Shown: positions 1 to 12,174, numbered from the stretch's first letter. The stretch is 64,000 nucleotides of DNA from Fragilariopsis cylindrus CCMP1102 (GCA_900095095.1 FMBT01000354.1:1-64000), one strand, 5' to 3'. Translations and numbers: made by a program. The notes: generated from the sequence alone by a model not told the origin.

Positions 1-750
1 AGCACATTTGTTAGTACTAATTTCTTAGATTATATTATTATTTGCGTTTGATTCCGTTGTATATAATTGACCCATTCCTGATAGTACTTATTAACTTCCA
101 TAGTGGCTCGAGGAAGCTCAACAACAACAACGACAGAAAATTACATATTTTAAAAAATAGTTTGTTAAATAAAAAATAGTATGAATCCACAGGAATTTAA
201 GTTTTACTTGATTAATTAAAAAAAAATGGAACCTACCTATTTCTACACTATATAAATAGATATTTAGACTCAACATTATAAAATAAAAATTAGATGGCAT
301 TATCAAGTTTTTACGAGCATTGTGTTATAAACGACTCATTCGATTAATGAGCGAATTGCCAAATCAAATAGAGAATGAATCTCTTTCGAATCGAATAATC
401 GCGCAAGGTTCCTAGTCATATTGAGAATTTTGATAAATTTAATTAACATCTCGACAACGCGTGATTTTTTAAAGTTCTCGCAAAAAGAAAAGTGGTAGGT
501 ATTCTAAATTCTTTTCCACGTCCGCGTACTTTACACGTAAAAAACCTTTGTTTCCGAATTTTCGAACAGCACTGTTGATCTTTCACACAAAAACCAATCT
601 TATCAAAAAAATCTGTTCATTATCACTACTGCTCCGTTTCCTTCTCCTCAATATATTGGCGGAAAAAGTATATACATATCGACCATGATGATGTCGACAC
701 TGGACACCCTTGAAATTGATCTTGGGGGAGGAATCACCTCCAAACCCGAA
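1..750. other. AT-rich stretch without a recognisable gene
   Basis: I see no open frame with a convincing protein pattern on either strand. The DNA is very AT-rich and full of short A and T runs. It lies upstream of the broken plus-strand paralogue that begins near position 750 and may hold its promoter. A 61-codon minus-strand frame at 583-768 has a short Cys-Arg-His-His-His stretch but nothing around it looks like a protein. Confidence 0.5.
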
Positions 751-3291
751 TGTGTTGTTTGGAAACAATCAACCAACAACCTCAATGAACAGTGACGAAT
801 ACGCACGAATGTAACCGATGTGGAATGGTGATGTGATGTACGATTTGTTTGGTTGCGGAATGCTCAATGCACGCGTAAGTATTAATACAAAAAAACACAC
901 CCGTTTATCTAACTTATTTTCGTACTCATTTGGAATAACAGCGTTGTATATGTATGTCGTTGTTTTTCATTTGGTTTGTCTGTTCTGTTTGCATTACAAC
1001 ATTATCATGTTGGTCTTATCTTCATCGCGGGTCGATGTGCTGTTAGTGTTAAGACGCGACTGTTATTGTTGCGTGTGCGTTTTACGTAATCTTTTTTTAA
1101 TTTTTTAGGCCAAAAAGGCCCTTTAAATTGGATCGCGCGCGAGTTTTTTCGCACAAAAAAATATTTTTACGCTTTCCAATCTCACATCAACCATCATCTT
1201 TCCTCATAATTCTTCCTACCTTTGCGTTTTCTTTTCAACAACAAACCCTCCAGACGATGCATGGTTCTTTTACCGGAAGGACCACTCAAAGTATGTTCTT
1301 GTTGTAGTCGTCCGTCTTCCGGATTGGCACTTTTCCCCATGTCATTTCGAGATATCGACGATGCTCGCAAGAGTAATTCAAAATTAGCAAATGCAAATCG
1401 TGGCAAAAAACAATCGTAAGCGCAAGCTGCGCCGGGACAGATCAGTGAATCGATCCAGTCAATGGTGTTTATGTTTCTGATCGTCGAACTGGTCGTTGGA
1501 CCGACAAGAGGAAATGGCATACTGTGGACAAGTTAATTGCCAAGTTTGAATCTGGGGAACTTCCTATTTCGTCAGGTCTGAAACTCAATGAGTTTTTAGG
1601 CAACATGCTCAAGTCAAAGCAATCTCGTCTCACTAAGAAAATGAAGAATGCTAAATTAAGTTCGAGAACCTTCCAGAGACTTGCATCTGGAGTTTTGGAT
1701 AATAATGAGGTCCGTGAATTTTCTGAACTTGAAGATTTGTTCTTCCAGTCGATTCAGTGCCAACAGGAACGTGCTGAGATCAAGTTTCACATGCAAAGAG
1801 AATGGCGTGAAACAATTGAGTCTTTACTGCTCTGCGGTTTGGTCAACCTCTTGATGCTGATGTGTGGTTAGCTAGTGTTGAAGAGATGGATCGACGCTCT
1901 TCCCACGCCAAGGATGCTGCCAGGATGGCGAAGAGAAAGCTCATGATGGGCTCGCTCTCCGTACGGATAGTATGAACCCGACAAACGGTGTTATCATCGA
2001 AAGGTCTGCATCGGATAAAACGCATCGGCTGACGGAACCTCCGGCTTGGAAAATGACTTTGACGAGCAAAAAGAAATCCTTCAACTTCTTACCGAAGAGG
2101 CAACACAAATAGGGTCGACGGATATCAACGGAAAAAGTAGCCTCTTGCACTCAGCTCCTTTCTGGCGAAAACCATCGCTCACCTGAAGAGACATGATGTT
2201 CCCTTTGAACACATCGAACTATGGGTTCCATCCTTTGTACCCCAGGCGAATGGAGGGACCACCGCAGCTGGAGCGTCATCAAACTGTCGTCTATGCTTTG
2301 CTGGAAGTGCCACAGGTAAATGAAATCGTTGATGAGGGTGCCAAAACGAAAAAAACCACTTGCGAAACAAAGTCAATTTAGTTTGCAAGCTTTTGGAGAT
2401 TACAGCCAAAAATTCTCCTTTGATGTTGGCTGTGGCTTGCCAGACGTGTATACGAAAGTGGACGCCCTACATGGGAACAGAGCGTCCAAAATGCACCACA
2501 CCATCACTTTGAACGGTGTGGAGGAGCTCTACAATGGGAATCAAGGACTGTTTTGGGGGATTCCAATTGCCAGTCCTAATGTCCGGTCGTATTGTTGTGA
2601 CACTTTACTCATTACCACGATCGTCCTAAGACCAAGATTTAGTTGGTCGTCTTTCGGAGGAGTTTACAAGGTGTTACCCTCTCCGAAATGGAAGCTCGTT
2701 GTAGATATCGGTGAGCCGGAACTACCAGTCCAACAGACCAATCCATCCATCGCTGGCACATCATCTACTGATGTTTCCGGCGTAGACAAGGGATTAGACA
2801 TTGGAAAGGAAAGCGGTGGACGAGACCCTCGTATAGACGATGTTGTCTCCCTACTTGGTGAGCTCATGCCCTCCGACCCACAATCTCCATTAGCGCCGTA
2901 CCTTTCCGGGTTCATGTCTTTAAGATTACTTTTACTTCGACCATCTCGTTCAGCCGAGGAAGGGGAACGTGCGCGCACAATGCTTGATTCGTATACCTCA
3001 TACTCACAGGGGGGTAGATCTAAAGCTGACATTGGTATAATGCTGGCCCGCGACTACATGTTTCTTGCACAAAACAACAATAACACTCAACAACAACAGC
3101 ATCAACAACTACAACAACAGCACCATCAACAACAACAACCACAACCACCTTTGCAAGCCAATTTTTTAAATCTTGGGCAGGGTAGCTCTGCTACACTGTC
3201 CGGAAATCCTCTCGAGTTTGATCTTCACAATTCTCCCATGCTCGGTCCTATCTCGTCGACGAACGACAATTTGTCAATTATTTCGAATTAG
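750..3291 (+). pseudogene. Broken paralogue of the zinc-finger/Myb-like/GAF-like protein at 4390-7326
   Basis: This region aligns along its length with the minus-strand gene at 4390-7326, but the matching segments lie in different frames. In order: a zinc-finger half at about 750-871 ending at a GTAAGT donor (872); an acceptor near 1253 followed by the second zinc-finger half with CSCC (about 1254-1330); the Met-Ser-Phe..Ile-Asp start of the basic region at 1339; the Myb-like helix block (RTGRW at about 1485 to TKKMKNAKL at about 1665); a Lys/Arg/Ala-rich helix (about 1840-1950); the VPFEHIELWVPSF block (about 2200-2235); the GAF-like block (about 2390-2670); PKWKLVVDIG (about 2685) and a Gln-rich tail ending at 3291. 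At least eight frame changes break it. Two zinc ligands present in the right copy are replaced (Cys by Met, His by Asn). The second intron of the right copy is absent. Protein-level similarity survives across the breaks, so decay is recent or some breaks are assembly errors. Decay is my preferred reading, because ligands are lost too. Confidence 0.7.
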
Positions 3292-4389
3292 AAACATCAT
3301 GGCCACATTGTTAGGACCAATTTTCAGTTTTCAATCCAAGCTTTTCTACTTTGTTCAGTGGCATCACTCTCATTTTATTTAACATTTCGATCGGCCAATT
3401 TTTCTCAAAGGACAACGCCTTCTCATCACATAGACATATTGAATAGTGTTGAGTAGTTTTTACATATATATAGTTTCAACAAATTTTTCTCTCAGTAATA
3501 ATAATATAATTTTACCATTTAATCATTAAATTCTTTACTTCTTAATAAAACTTACAAACATATTATTGATACGTTGTAGACACTCCTGCCATTTGGTTTC
3601 TCACATGATAGTAGAGTATAGTAGAGTATGGTAAGTAAGTCATCGGAATTTCGATGCGCTGTTTTTGTGTGTATTCTACCAGTATTTTGTATTCATCATC
3701 AATCTTATACCAACCGTGTGCGTGTGTGCGAGAGAAAGAAAGAAAGAGAGAGAGAGAGAGAGTGTGTGTGTGTGAGAGAGATAGAGAGAAGTTCTTTGAC
3801 ATGTCGACCCTCCTATCCTCTAATATAATAAAATGGTGGCAAGGAAAAAACCCCTGAAGCTCAATCAGCTATTTGTAACAGATCCTGAAACCTGTGCCAA
3901 GTCTTTGCAGTTGAAGAAATCAAAATGTAACAAAAAAAGAAAATATCATTTATATCAGCAGTCTTTGGATGAGTTCCACACGCTGATTCCTCCCACATAA
4001 TTTTGGGACCCAACAAAATTCTCAGCATAAAATATATCTCAATTTTACATAACATAACATCTGCAAGACAAAATAAAAGTCAGATCCTGGAACATCCTGG
4101 ATTTACAAAAATCGAAACTTATGAGGTTTCGTGCTCCTGTCGATGGTATGTTTATCTTAATTAGACATAGCATCTAGCTAGAGAAACCACAGGCACCGAA
4201 TCTATTTGACTTTTATTAGGAGTATGAAAATTTCAACATCTACGGTAGAACTTAACATTTTGCAAGCCGCATTTTAGAAAAAACAAGTAGTGTTTGAAAA
4301 ATTGTATTAAATTTATTACGTAAAAGAAAAATCTTACAAAATTCGGCTCGTCAATCAATCAATTGATCGAATCAAGTACCGATGGTATA
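3292..4389. other. Convergent intergenic region
   Basis: This lies between the 3' ends of the two tail-to-tail paralogues. It is AT-rich, holds one mixed GA/GT microsatellite and shows no coding pattern that I can defend on either strand. Confidence 0.5.
3717..3790. repeat. (GT)n-(GAAA)-(GA)n-(GT)n-(GA)n microsatellite
   Basis: The plus strand reads as a short GT run, then GAAA units, a GA run of about 18 nt, a GT run of about 12 nt and a second GA run. Short frames on both strands here are only translations of the repeat. Confidence 0.9.
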
Positions 4390-7326
4390 TTAAACTCCCG
4401 GAACACCGTTTTGATTTTTCTGCAAGGAAGGGATGCCATTATGGTTCATACCATGAATAGCACCGTCATTTTTCAACGAATTTTGCTGCTGCTGCACCGA
4501 TTGACCAAATGCAGCAATTCCATTCTGACCTGTAGGAGCCGAATGATTCACAAAATGACCCAAAGTAGAAATACCATCTTGTCCAAGAGCTCTTCCGTTC
4601 AAAAGTGGGTTTCCAGGTGCAGGTGCCGGCCCTGGAAGTGACGCTGGAGCGACGGCCTCGTGATTTTGCTGCTGAGCGACGCCTGGAGCGGTTCTGTGTA
4701 TTTGTGATGCTTGTTTCTGTATTCCTTGTTTCTGTTGAAATTGGTTATGCACTTGCTGTATCTGTACCGCAGGGACAATGATTTGTTGTTGTTGCTGCTG
4801 CTGATTTGGTGCGTGATGAACTTGGCTAATTAATTGTTGCTGCATTGATTGTTGAGCAATTTGTTGCTGGGAGGATTCCTGATGTTGAGCAATTTGTTGC
4901 TGTCGATCTTGTTGCTGTTGCTGCATCGATTGATGAGTCTGTGGCATGATGGTACTATGTTGGCAAGAAGATTGCGTCAGAAGCATGTAGTCTCTTGCAA
5001 CCATCCATGCTGTGTCAGAGCTGTTCCTACCAGACGACAAATACGACGAGTAAGAATCGATCATAGTGCTGGAAAGATCTTCCTCTTCGGGTGTTCTATT
5101 TCTCTTCAACAATAGCAATCGAAGAGCTGTGAATCCTGGTAGATACGGCGAAAACGGCGAGTTGCGATGAGTAGGAATGTGTGCTGCCAATAGTTGTAGC
5201 ATATCCGGTATCCTCTTGTCAAGCGCTTTGCCTTCAGGCTTGGGAGGAGCTAATCCAATGTCAACAACAAGTTTCCATTTCGGTGTCGGCATAAGCTATT
5301 AATGATAAATATTATAAACAAATGGTAGATGTAGATGGAGTTAGAAAAGTTAGAAAAACGACATCAAGAAAAACAAAATCTGATCGAGAAAAAGATAGAC
5401 ATAGACATACCTTAGTGAGTTCCTCCGTCACACGTCGTACCATCTCAGGATCGCGTGTGCGGTCGTGACGCGAATAAAGCAACATCACAATTCTACCAAC
5501 ATTAGGACTTGGAATTGGAACTCCTAAAACTGTCTTAACACCCCATTGGGAAGCTCCGCCACATCTCTCAAATTGGTGACTTGGAGCGTTTTCAACTCCC
5601 TGTTCCCACGAACAAATACCCGAGCTGTACACACGACCAGGGAGACCACACCCAACATCGAACGAAAATTTTGAGCTGTATTCTCCAAAGGAAAAAAGAT
5701 CGAACTTATCATGACTACTAAGTGGAATAGGTCGTCCACCACCATTTGGGACCTCAATATCGGTACTTGCATATCCAGCAAAGCAAAGGCGGCACTTTTG
5801 CTCCGAAGCTAGTCCGTTGGCAGCATTTTTTTTTGCTTGATCGTCGACCAAACTAGGTTCATCACTATGTGAAACAAAAGACGGAACCCATGTATCAATA
5901 TGCTCAAATGGTAAGTTATGCCTTTCAATGTATTGGATGACTCTACCAACAAAGGGTGATGAAAAATCCTTTATCGATCGTCTTTGATTCCCTTGTTGTT
6001 TCTTTTGAGATGATGATTTGCCACTCATAGTAATAGTGTTCATTGCCGAATGTCCAGATGATAAGACTTCCTCACTTCTATGCCCCTCCGACAGCATCGA
6101 TTTCTCAATGAATACCCCACGTTCTGGATTCGATGCATCGTGTGTAAGTGCATATCCCATCATGACTTTCCTCCGCGCCATCCTAGCCGCATCCTTCGCT
6201 TGCGATGCTCTCCGATCAAGCTCTTCGGCACTATGCAACCATGCATCAGCATCAAGTTTCTGTCCCATAGAAACACAGTATGAACTAAAGAATTCCCTCC
6301 ATTCCTTTTGCATATGAAAACGAATTTCTGCCCGTTCCATATCACATTGTATCGACTCATAAAAGGATACTTCCAATTGAGAGAATGCTTTGGCATCTGC
6401 ATCGTCTGTGACGTATCCAGATTCAGGTTTGTACGTCTTGGCGCTTAGTTTTGCATTTTTCATCTTTTTCGTTAATCGGGATTGTTTCGATTTTAACATG
6501 GTAGCTAAGAAATCATTTAATTTCACACCCTCGGAAATCGGCAATTCACCCCGTTCATAGGCAGAAATTAATTTATCACAATACTCCGTTTCTTCTACCG
6601 TCCATCGTCCTGTTCGTAAATCAGAGGCATCACCACCCTGATCATCGGCACCGTTATTCGCCAAGGAATTGGATGGATTTAATCTGGCAATGGTGGCATT
6701 TTTACGTTTCTTTCCACGTTTGGAACTGGGTGCCATATTCGCAGCAGCAATCCTCGCTTGATCGATTTCACTAAAGTCCATCGGCATTAGATACAGTGAC
6801 CGGATCGGAGAGTGACATATAGGACATGCTGTGAGAGATTGATTTTCTGTGATCTTAATACATCTCTACAGGGTTCCCGTATAAGTTAGGACGGAAGAAG
6901 TACCATAGTACAGTAGTTAGTAATATTTATTTATCGAGGAACAAGAAATGGACAGATAAAAAGATTAGAATTAAAAGGGTCTCATAATAAAAAATCATAT
7001 AAAAAATTTAACACCATCTTCTTATTTTAAGATTCTTCCGATTGTGATCGATTGATTGATTCCATCGTCGACGATATTTTCACGGTAACGACGTGATAGG
7101 TTACGCAGAGCAGAGCAGACACACTTTGACTTTTTGACTTTGAACTTACAGCATGAAAAAGACAACCACACTCCATTACTTTCACATCACATCCACCATG
7201 ATGACATCGACGGCATGCATTTGGTATAAATGATGTAACCTGCTGAGGATTCATGAATACATTATTCATGAACCCATTATGAGCTCCCACATCCATTGGA
7301 AAGGATACCATTGAATTGGGATTCAT
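4390..7326 (-). CDS. C4HC3 zinc finger + Myb/SANT-like + GAF-like protein with poly-Gln tail (3 exons)
   Basis: Exons 7326-7150, 6865-5411 and 5295-4390, both introns GT-AG and phase 0, give about 845 residues. I chose the ATG at 7326 rather than the downstream ATG at 6787 because the second half of a zinc finger lies in frame upstream of 6787. Residues C38, C41, C53, C55, H58, C61, C73 and C76 form a C4HC3 pattern (RING-CH or PHD-like) interrupted by intron 1. A basic stretch follows (about 105-115), then a Myb/SANT-like helical domain (about 143-200) starting RTGRWTVEE and ending in TKKMKNAKL. At about 455-540 is a GAF-like domain with the VGCGLPGRVY and GVKTVLGVPIPSPN signatures, resembling GAF domains of plant RWP-RK factors. 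The C-terminus (about 630-760) is rich in Gln. I infer a nuclear regulator that binds a small ligand or dimerises through the GAF domain; DNA binding is not shown. A broken paralogue faces it on the left. Confidence 0.72.
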
Positions 7327-8140
7327 TGTAACGGTACTGTACAATACTTGTAGTAAGAATACGATCTCTTCTTTGGCTGCGTCGCCTTTTTTACAAAGTG
7401 CTAAGTTTTGTAGTCCTAGCCTGAACACTAAACAGACAAAGTTGATAGTTTTATCAAAAAATATAAGATGATGTGAATGATGTATGCGGCCTCGTACTGT
7501 ACCTCCGCAAGAAGCAAATGTGTGTGATATTAACGGCACTTTGCTTTATGTTGAATGTTGTACTGGGTTGACTGTGTTGCAATGTTTGAGAACTTTATGC
7601 ATCCTTTCATCGCTTCCGGAAGTTCGTATTGAATTGGTAGCACAAGATGGCAAGTAGCGCAACTAAAAAGAACCCATATAAGATTTTGCTTTGTTTTCTT
7701 CTGTTCTTCTGGTGAGCTGTTCCTGTCTACTCCCATCAAAGTGACCGTGCACCACTAAGTGACAGCCCACTATGGCCTGGAATTATTACAGGATAATAGC
7801 AATTTAAACTCTTAAAATCTAACACAAAATGCGCAATGTACGAAACAAATAAAAATAAGCGAAGATTTTACGAAGATTTTAATGGTTCAACGTCCTTTTA
7901 TGTTCTAATAATCACTAGCGATAGCGCGCGTTCACTTAACGCGGTACGGAGGAAGTACTTCAAGTACGTGTGCTTTTAGCGATATAATCTTCTTTTTAGC
8001 ATACCCGTGATTCAACCCCTAACAAGACTCACAATGAATCACAAGACGACCAGTATCTTAACTAAAGGTATTATGTATCGTAGGACAAGGATTACCCATG
8101 AGATCCTTTGTGACAGAAGTGGCAAGGCACCACCAAAACA
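7327..8140. other. Upstream region of the zinc-finger/GAF gene
   Basis: About 800 nt between the start of the minus-strand zinc-finger/GAF gene and the stop of the next minus-strand gene. I see no supported coding exon; short frames here have no family resemblance. It probably holds the promoter of the gene to its left and the 3' end of the gene to its right. Confidence 0.45.
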
Positions 8141-8557
8141 CTAACACCCACAACTCGTTTTCCCTACATTATTGCGTCCTGATGCCTGAGCGAACCCCTC
8201 ACTATCCGCAAAGCCAACCTTGCCACATTTTTTGCACGTGGCTTGCTGCTTGATGTTACAGGCACGTTCGTTGTGGCCACGATTGAGACAGAAAAGGCAC
8301 TTGGGGCGTTTGTCTGGGAACTCATCTTCGATACGATTACGGGCATTTCGATGTGCATTTAGATCGTGAATAAAACCCCCCGCCTTGTCCACGTCCTTGC
8401 GAAGTTTGCGTAAAGCTTGCTGTCGAGGATCTCCCTTGCGTATAGCTCGACAGCTTTTGCAGGCAAGAGGTGGGTTGAATCCTTTTTGTTCAAAGAAGCG
8501 CTGTTCGGAACCCCCATGATGAAAGCTCGTGGAACAATCGCGACATGTAATATCCAT
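8141..8557 (-). CDS. Small zinc-ribbon plus CCHC zinc-knuckle protein
   Basis: The protein has 138 residues from the ATG at 8557. A longer frame runs upstream to 8785, but that part is hydrophobic, lacks conserved features and starts before the natural ATGGATATT start, so I left it out. Residues 5-37 match the probable zinc-ribbon family zf-trcl: a CRDC pair, then EQRFFEQKGF, then a CKSCR pair and RK. Residues about 87-100 form a classic zinc knuckle, C-x2-C-x4-H-x4-C, followed by CKKCGKVGF. A basic helix (QQALRKLRKD) joins the two. Zinc knuckles usually bind single-stranded RNA or DNA, so I infer a nucleic-acid-binding role. The partner and process are unknown. The coding frame is intact. 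Confidence 0.65.
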   Translation of the reverse strand: MDITCRDCSTSFHHGGSEQRFFEQKGFNPPLACKSCRAIRKGDPRQQALRKLRKDVDKAGGFIHDLNAHRNARNRIEDEFPDKRPKCLFCLNRGHNERACNIKQQATCKKCGKVGFADSEGFAQASGRNNVGKTSCGC

Positions 8558-9064
8558 GGTTTTTCGTGATATTGGCAAGAGCAATGTTAATCTGTAATAG
8601 AGCGTTACAAGCAATAAGTAGTCAAATAAGAATAGACTAAAGCAGAAATAACTGAACTCGAGAGACAAAAATATAGAATTCAGTGGTACTGCATGATATT
8701 GTAGTAGTAGTTGGAGTGGTTGTAAACCAGCACGGAAACAACCAGTTGACAGTGGAGTGCAAACCAGAGAAGCAGTGGTTTTCACTTGTACCAGGACTCA
8801 ATCATCCATGACTGAATGCGCTTATTATACCCTTACATAAGATAATTACAAGGAGGTATTGTATACCTACCTTCTGTTAATTTGTATTCCACATTACCTG
8901 ATACTGACTGTAAAAATATATGCCTAAGAAGGGAATTTCATAGGAATTAAATTTGTTTTTGTGAGAATATAAACCTATTCTTGTTATTCTATTTCCTCTC
9001 TCTATTTTAGCCGTTCATATCTTTTGTCGAGTCGAATCATTTTTTAATAATGGTTTTATTTATA
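8558..9064. other. Intergenic region with no recognisable feature
   Basis: About 500 nt between the zinc-knuckle gene and the stop codon of the coiled-coil gene. It is AT-rich. A minus-strand frame continues upstream of the chosen ATG but does not look like conserved protein. Confidence 0.4.
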
Positions 9065-12000
9065 TTATTTATCTTGCTGATACGATGATATTGGCGGTGG
9101 AACTGAAAGTTTTTCCTCGGACCCTTCCGAACGCTGAATAGTATCATTAGGCTTTGCACCAGGTCGGGGATGTGTTCCAGATGAATGTCGGGTTTGCTCA
9201 TTTGTTTTGTTCATCTTGGAGGATGGTGTCAACACCCCATGTAGACCAGTTGCCCTTGAGAGGGTTTTCCTCAAACTCCTTAACGGTACATCATTTTGTA
9301 TCGGAACTTGAGGAGATGTGAGATGCGACGGTCGCCTTGGAGGAGGTGGTGGTGGAGAAAACTTACTTCCGTTTCTTGATTGTTCTACTTCGATTTCTTC
9401 CTCCGATTCTTTTTTCATTCCATTTTCTGCCTTCTCATTTGCAACCCTTTCAGCTTCTGCCTTCTCCTCGGCATTCTTGGTCATATCATTTAGGATGACT
9501 TCTATTCTATTTTTTTCTTCTGTCACAGCTGCAATTTCTTTTAACAACTTCTCATTATTCTCGATGATGCCATTGTTTTCAATCTGAAGAGCATTTAGTC
9601 GTTCTTGCGTCGTTTTAAGGGCTTCTACTTCACGCTCCAAATCGAGTTGATACATCCTCGACGATTCCAAATCCGGGACTAGACTCTCACATTTATCCTT
9701 CCATTCTTGAATCTCCTCACGCGTTGATGTTGCTTCCGCTTGTAAATTTTTACAATTCGCTTCTAGTTGTTCTTGTTCTCCAATCCGAAACTCTTGCTCC
9801 GTATATAGTTTTCTGTTCTCCTTTTGCAAGTCGGTACGTTCCGATACGAGTTCTTCTAGTAGCTTTTTCAAATCATCTTCCTGCTTTTGAAATTCTTCTA
9901 CCTTGACATGCATGGACTTTCGTTGAATTTCACTTTCTTCTGCATTCTTTTCAATTTCTTTACATCGTTTTTCACGTTCATCCATATCCCGCCGTGTCAT
10001 TGCGAAAGACGTTAAACGTTCTTCAAGTTTGTCAACGTATGTACCGATTGAGGTAAGATTCGATTCGGCATCTGTGATCGTTTTTTGCTTTGTTGACATC
10101 GTCTGCTGTAAGGCAGCTAGCTCATCTTGGTGTGTCTCAATAATAGAATGGACATCAGCCTTGATCCTTTCAACTTCTTGTTCTGCCTCGGCAAGATCAT
10201 CAATTAACTTTTGAGTTTTTGGTTCCTCTTCTTTCATTTCCTTTTGTAGTTGTCTCAATGCTGCCTTTAAAACGACTTTATCTTCTTCAAAAACTGCGAT
10301 TCTATTATTCAATTCATCGATAATAATATCTCTTGATTCAACCATTTCTGAAATTGCTGAATTATTTTGTTGCAATGATGCAACGGCTGCCTCTAATTCA
10401 TGTACATTGGTACGTTCTGACTGCAGCGCTCGGAGTAGAGTCGACTTGGCCATTTCAAATGCGTCCTTACGGAGCTCCTCGTCATATTTCTGATTATTGA
10501 TATTACTACCGTAACTACCAAAACCAAGTAATCCAAACATCCATGAGATTAATCCTCCTTTGCTTTTCGAATTGGAATGACCACGTCCTCCCGACGAAGA
10601 AGATAATTCTCTTCGCTCTTCCGTCATACGCAATTGTTCCATAGCAATAGCAATATCTTCCGCTTCTGATACCTTTTCTTTAATGGTTAGATGAAGGTCT
10701 GATAACTTCTTTCGATCATCATCGTGTTTCTTATTATATTCATTACATCGAGTTTGCCATTCTTCTAAGTCTTCTTTCAAACCAACAATCGTTGTTCCTA
10801 ATGCGGTACAATTCGCTTCGTATTCCAATAGTAGAACCCGATCTTCGGCTGATTGAAATTCAACATCCATAACACGTTCTGTAAGAACATCAAGTTGTCG
10901 CATATGCAATTCTTCTCGCTGTCCCATACCCATTACAGTCGATGTTATGTTATCAAGCTGTGATACTAAAGAATTTTCTCGTTCCAATGAATCACTTAAC
11001 TCTTCTTGAAGATAAAAAAGTGTTGCATCGTATTGCTGGTCAGGATACGATGCCGATGATGATGATGGATACTGTTGCTGCTGTTGGTCATAATAAAGTT
11101 GATGCTGCTGCTGTTGTTGCGCTGACCAGGACGACATTTCTGGGCTCTCATCATAGTTTGAAGGTGGGGGCGGCGGTTGTTGTTGAGTCTGATAATTCAT
11201 TGGTCGAGAAGGGTCACTAGTAGTAGGGTCTTCATCAGCATAACCTTCCCATTGCTGTGGAATGGAAGGTGGTGGTGGTGGTGGCAGCTGCTGTTGTTGG
11301 TCTAACTCAAAACGACCCCCACCGTCATCTACACTATTTTTCTCATTCTCATCACTATTATTGGTTGTTTGTATCGTAGTATCGTCTATTTCCTCCGAAG
11401 AAATGATATTTGTAGTAGCAGTAGCAGTATTTTCGTTGTTTGCATTGTCCCCATTCTCGACTTTATTTGTATCAATAGAGATAGAGGTATGCTTCGTCGA
11501 ATCAATATCATCGTACAACTGCTCTAATGATACCGACAGTTGTCGTGGCGGTGGTGGAGGAGGGGGCGGAGATTTCTGTTGCTGATGATCCTCTGATTGT
11601 TGTTGTTGATTCTTAGGAGGCAAATGGGGATTTTGATAACCCGACGATCGTCGAAGTTGTGGTGGAACCAATGTTTGTAGATTATTATTATTATCATTAG
11701 TAGGAGGAGAGGATCGAACAAATGTTGTACTACCAGCTTGTTGACGTGGAGGAAGAGGAGGTCGTGGAGGAGGGATTCTTCCTCCTTGTTTATTATATTA
11801 TTATTATTATTATTCTGCTGTTGTTGAGAAGAATATCCATTATTATCATTGGAATACCGTTGTTGTTGTTGTTGCTGCTGCTGTTCTTGCTCAGATTTTT
11901 GTTTGCGATCCCCATTAAAGCCAAAAATTCCCGCTAGTGGTACATACCGTCCACTACTACTACTACTGCTACTGGTATGGAACTTTGCTTCGCATAGTAC

Positions 12001-12174
12001 CGAACTCGGTATTATTGTATTACATAGTAGCAAATGTTGTAACACTACTAACACCAGCAATAGACTAATACTACTACTACTACTACTACTACCACTACTA
12101 CGGTTTGGCGTTATACGCTTGCCGTCATTGGACGACGCAGTAAATGATATTTTTCGACCGCCAAAAGACATCAT
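9065..12174 (-). CDS. Large secretory coiled-coil protein with poly-Gln/poly-Pro segments
   Basis: Translation starts at 12174. A Ser-rich leader is followed by a strong hydrophobic core (SLLLVLVVLQHLLLC, about residues 36-50), a signal peptide or anchor ending near SSVLCEA. Then come a poly-Ser stretch, GIFGFNG, and Gln/Asn tracts. Near 11740-11860 the frame changes: either a short intron (GTATTC near 11859 to AAG near 11776 would restore frame) or slippage at the AAT repeat. The downstream frame runs without a stop to 9065, about 900 residues. It is Pro/Gln-rich at first, then a long heptad-rich coiled coil (about 200 residues in to near the end) rich in Glu, Lys, Leu and Gln, interrupted by a short hydrophobic segment (LISWMFGLLGFGSYG, around 10530). 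The tail is Pro/Ser-rich. I do not recognise an orthologue; the coiled coil resembles myosin tails or SMC proteins only in composition. I infer a structural or scaffold protein of the endomembrane system or plastid envelope. Confidence 0.6.

Noticed and set aside
583-768. Minus-strand frame with a Cys-Arg-His-His-His stretch resembling the CRRCHHGG of the right-hand zinc finger
   Set aside because: The nucleotide similarity covers about 20 nt only, the strand is opposite to the left paralogue, and a better zinc-finger match exists on the plus strand at 800-871.
1108-1124. Palindrome GGCCAAAAAGGCC
   Set aside because: A single short inverted repeat inside the intron of a broken gene; no associated element.
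750-3291. Idea that the left paralogue is a processed (reverse-transcribed) pseudogene because intron 2 is absent
   Set aside because: Intron 1 is retained: a GTAAGT donor at 872 and an acceptor near 1253 flank the two halves of the zinc finger.
6787-6789. ATG at 6787 as the start of the zinc-finger/GAF gene
   Set aside because: The frame is open upstream and encodes CPICHSPI and an acceptor that completes the zinc finger with the exon at 7326-7150.
8558-8785. N-terminal extension of the zinc-knuckle protein
   Set aside because: The extension is hydrophobic and irregular, not a clean signal peptide, and the conserved zinc ribbon begins right at the ATG at 8557.
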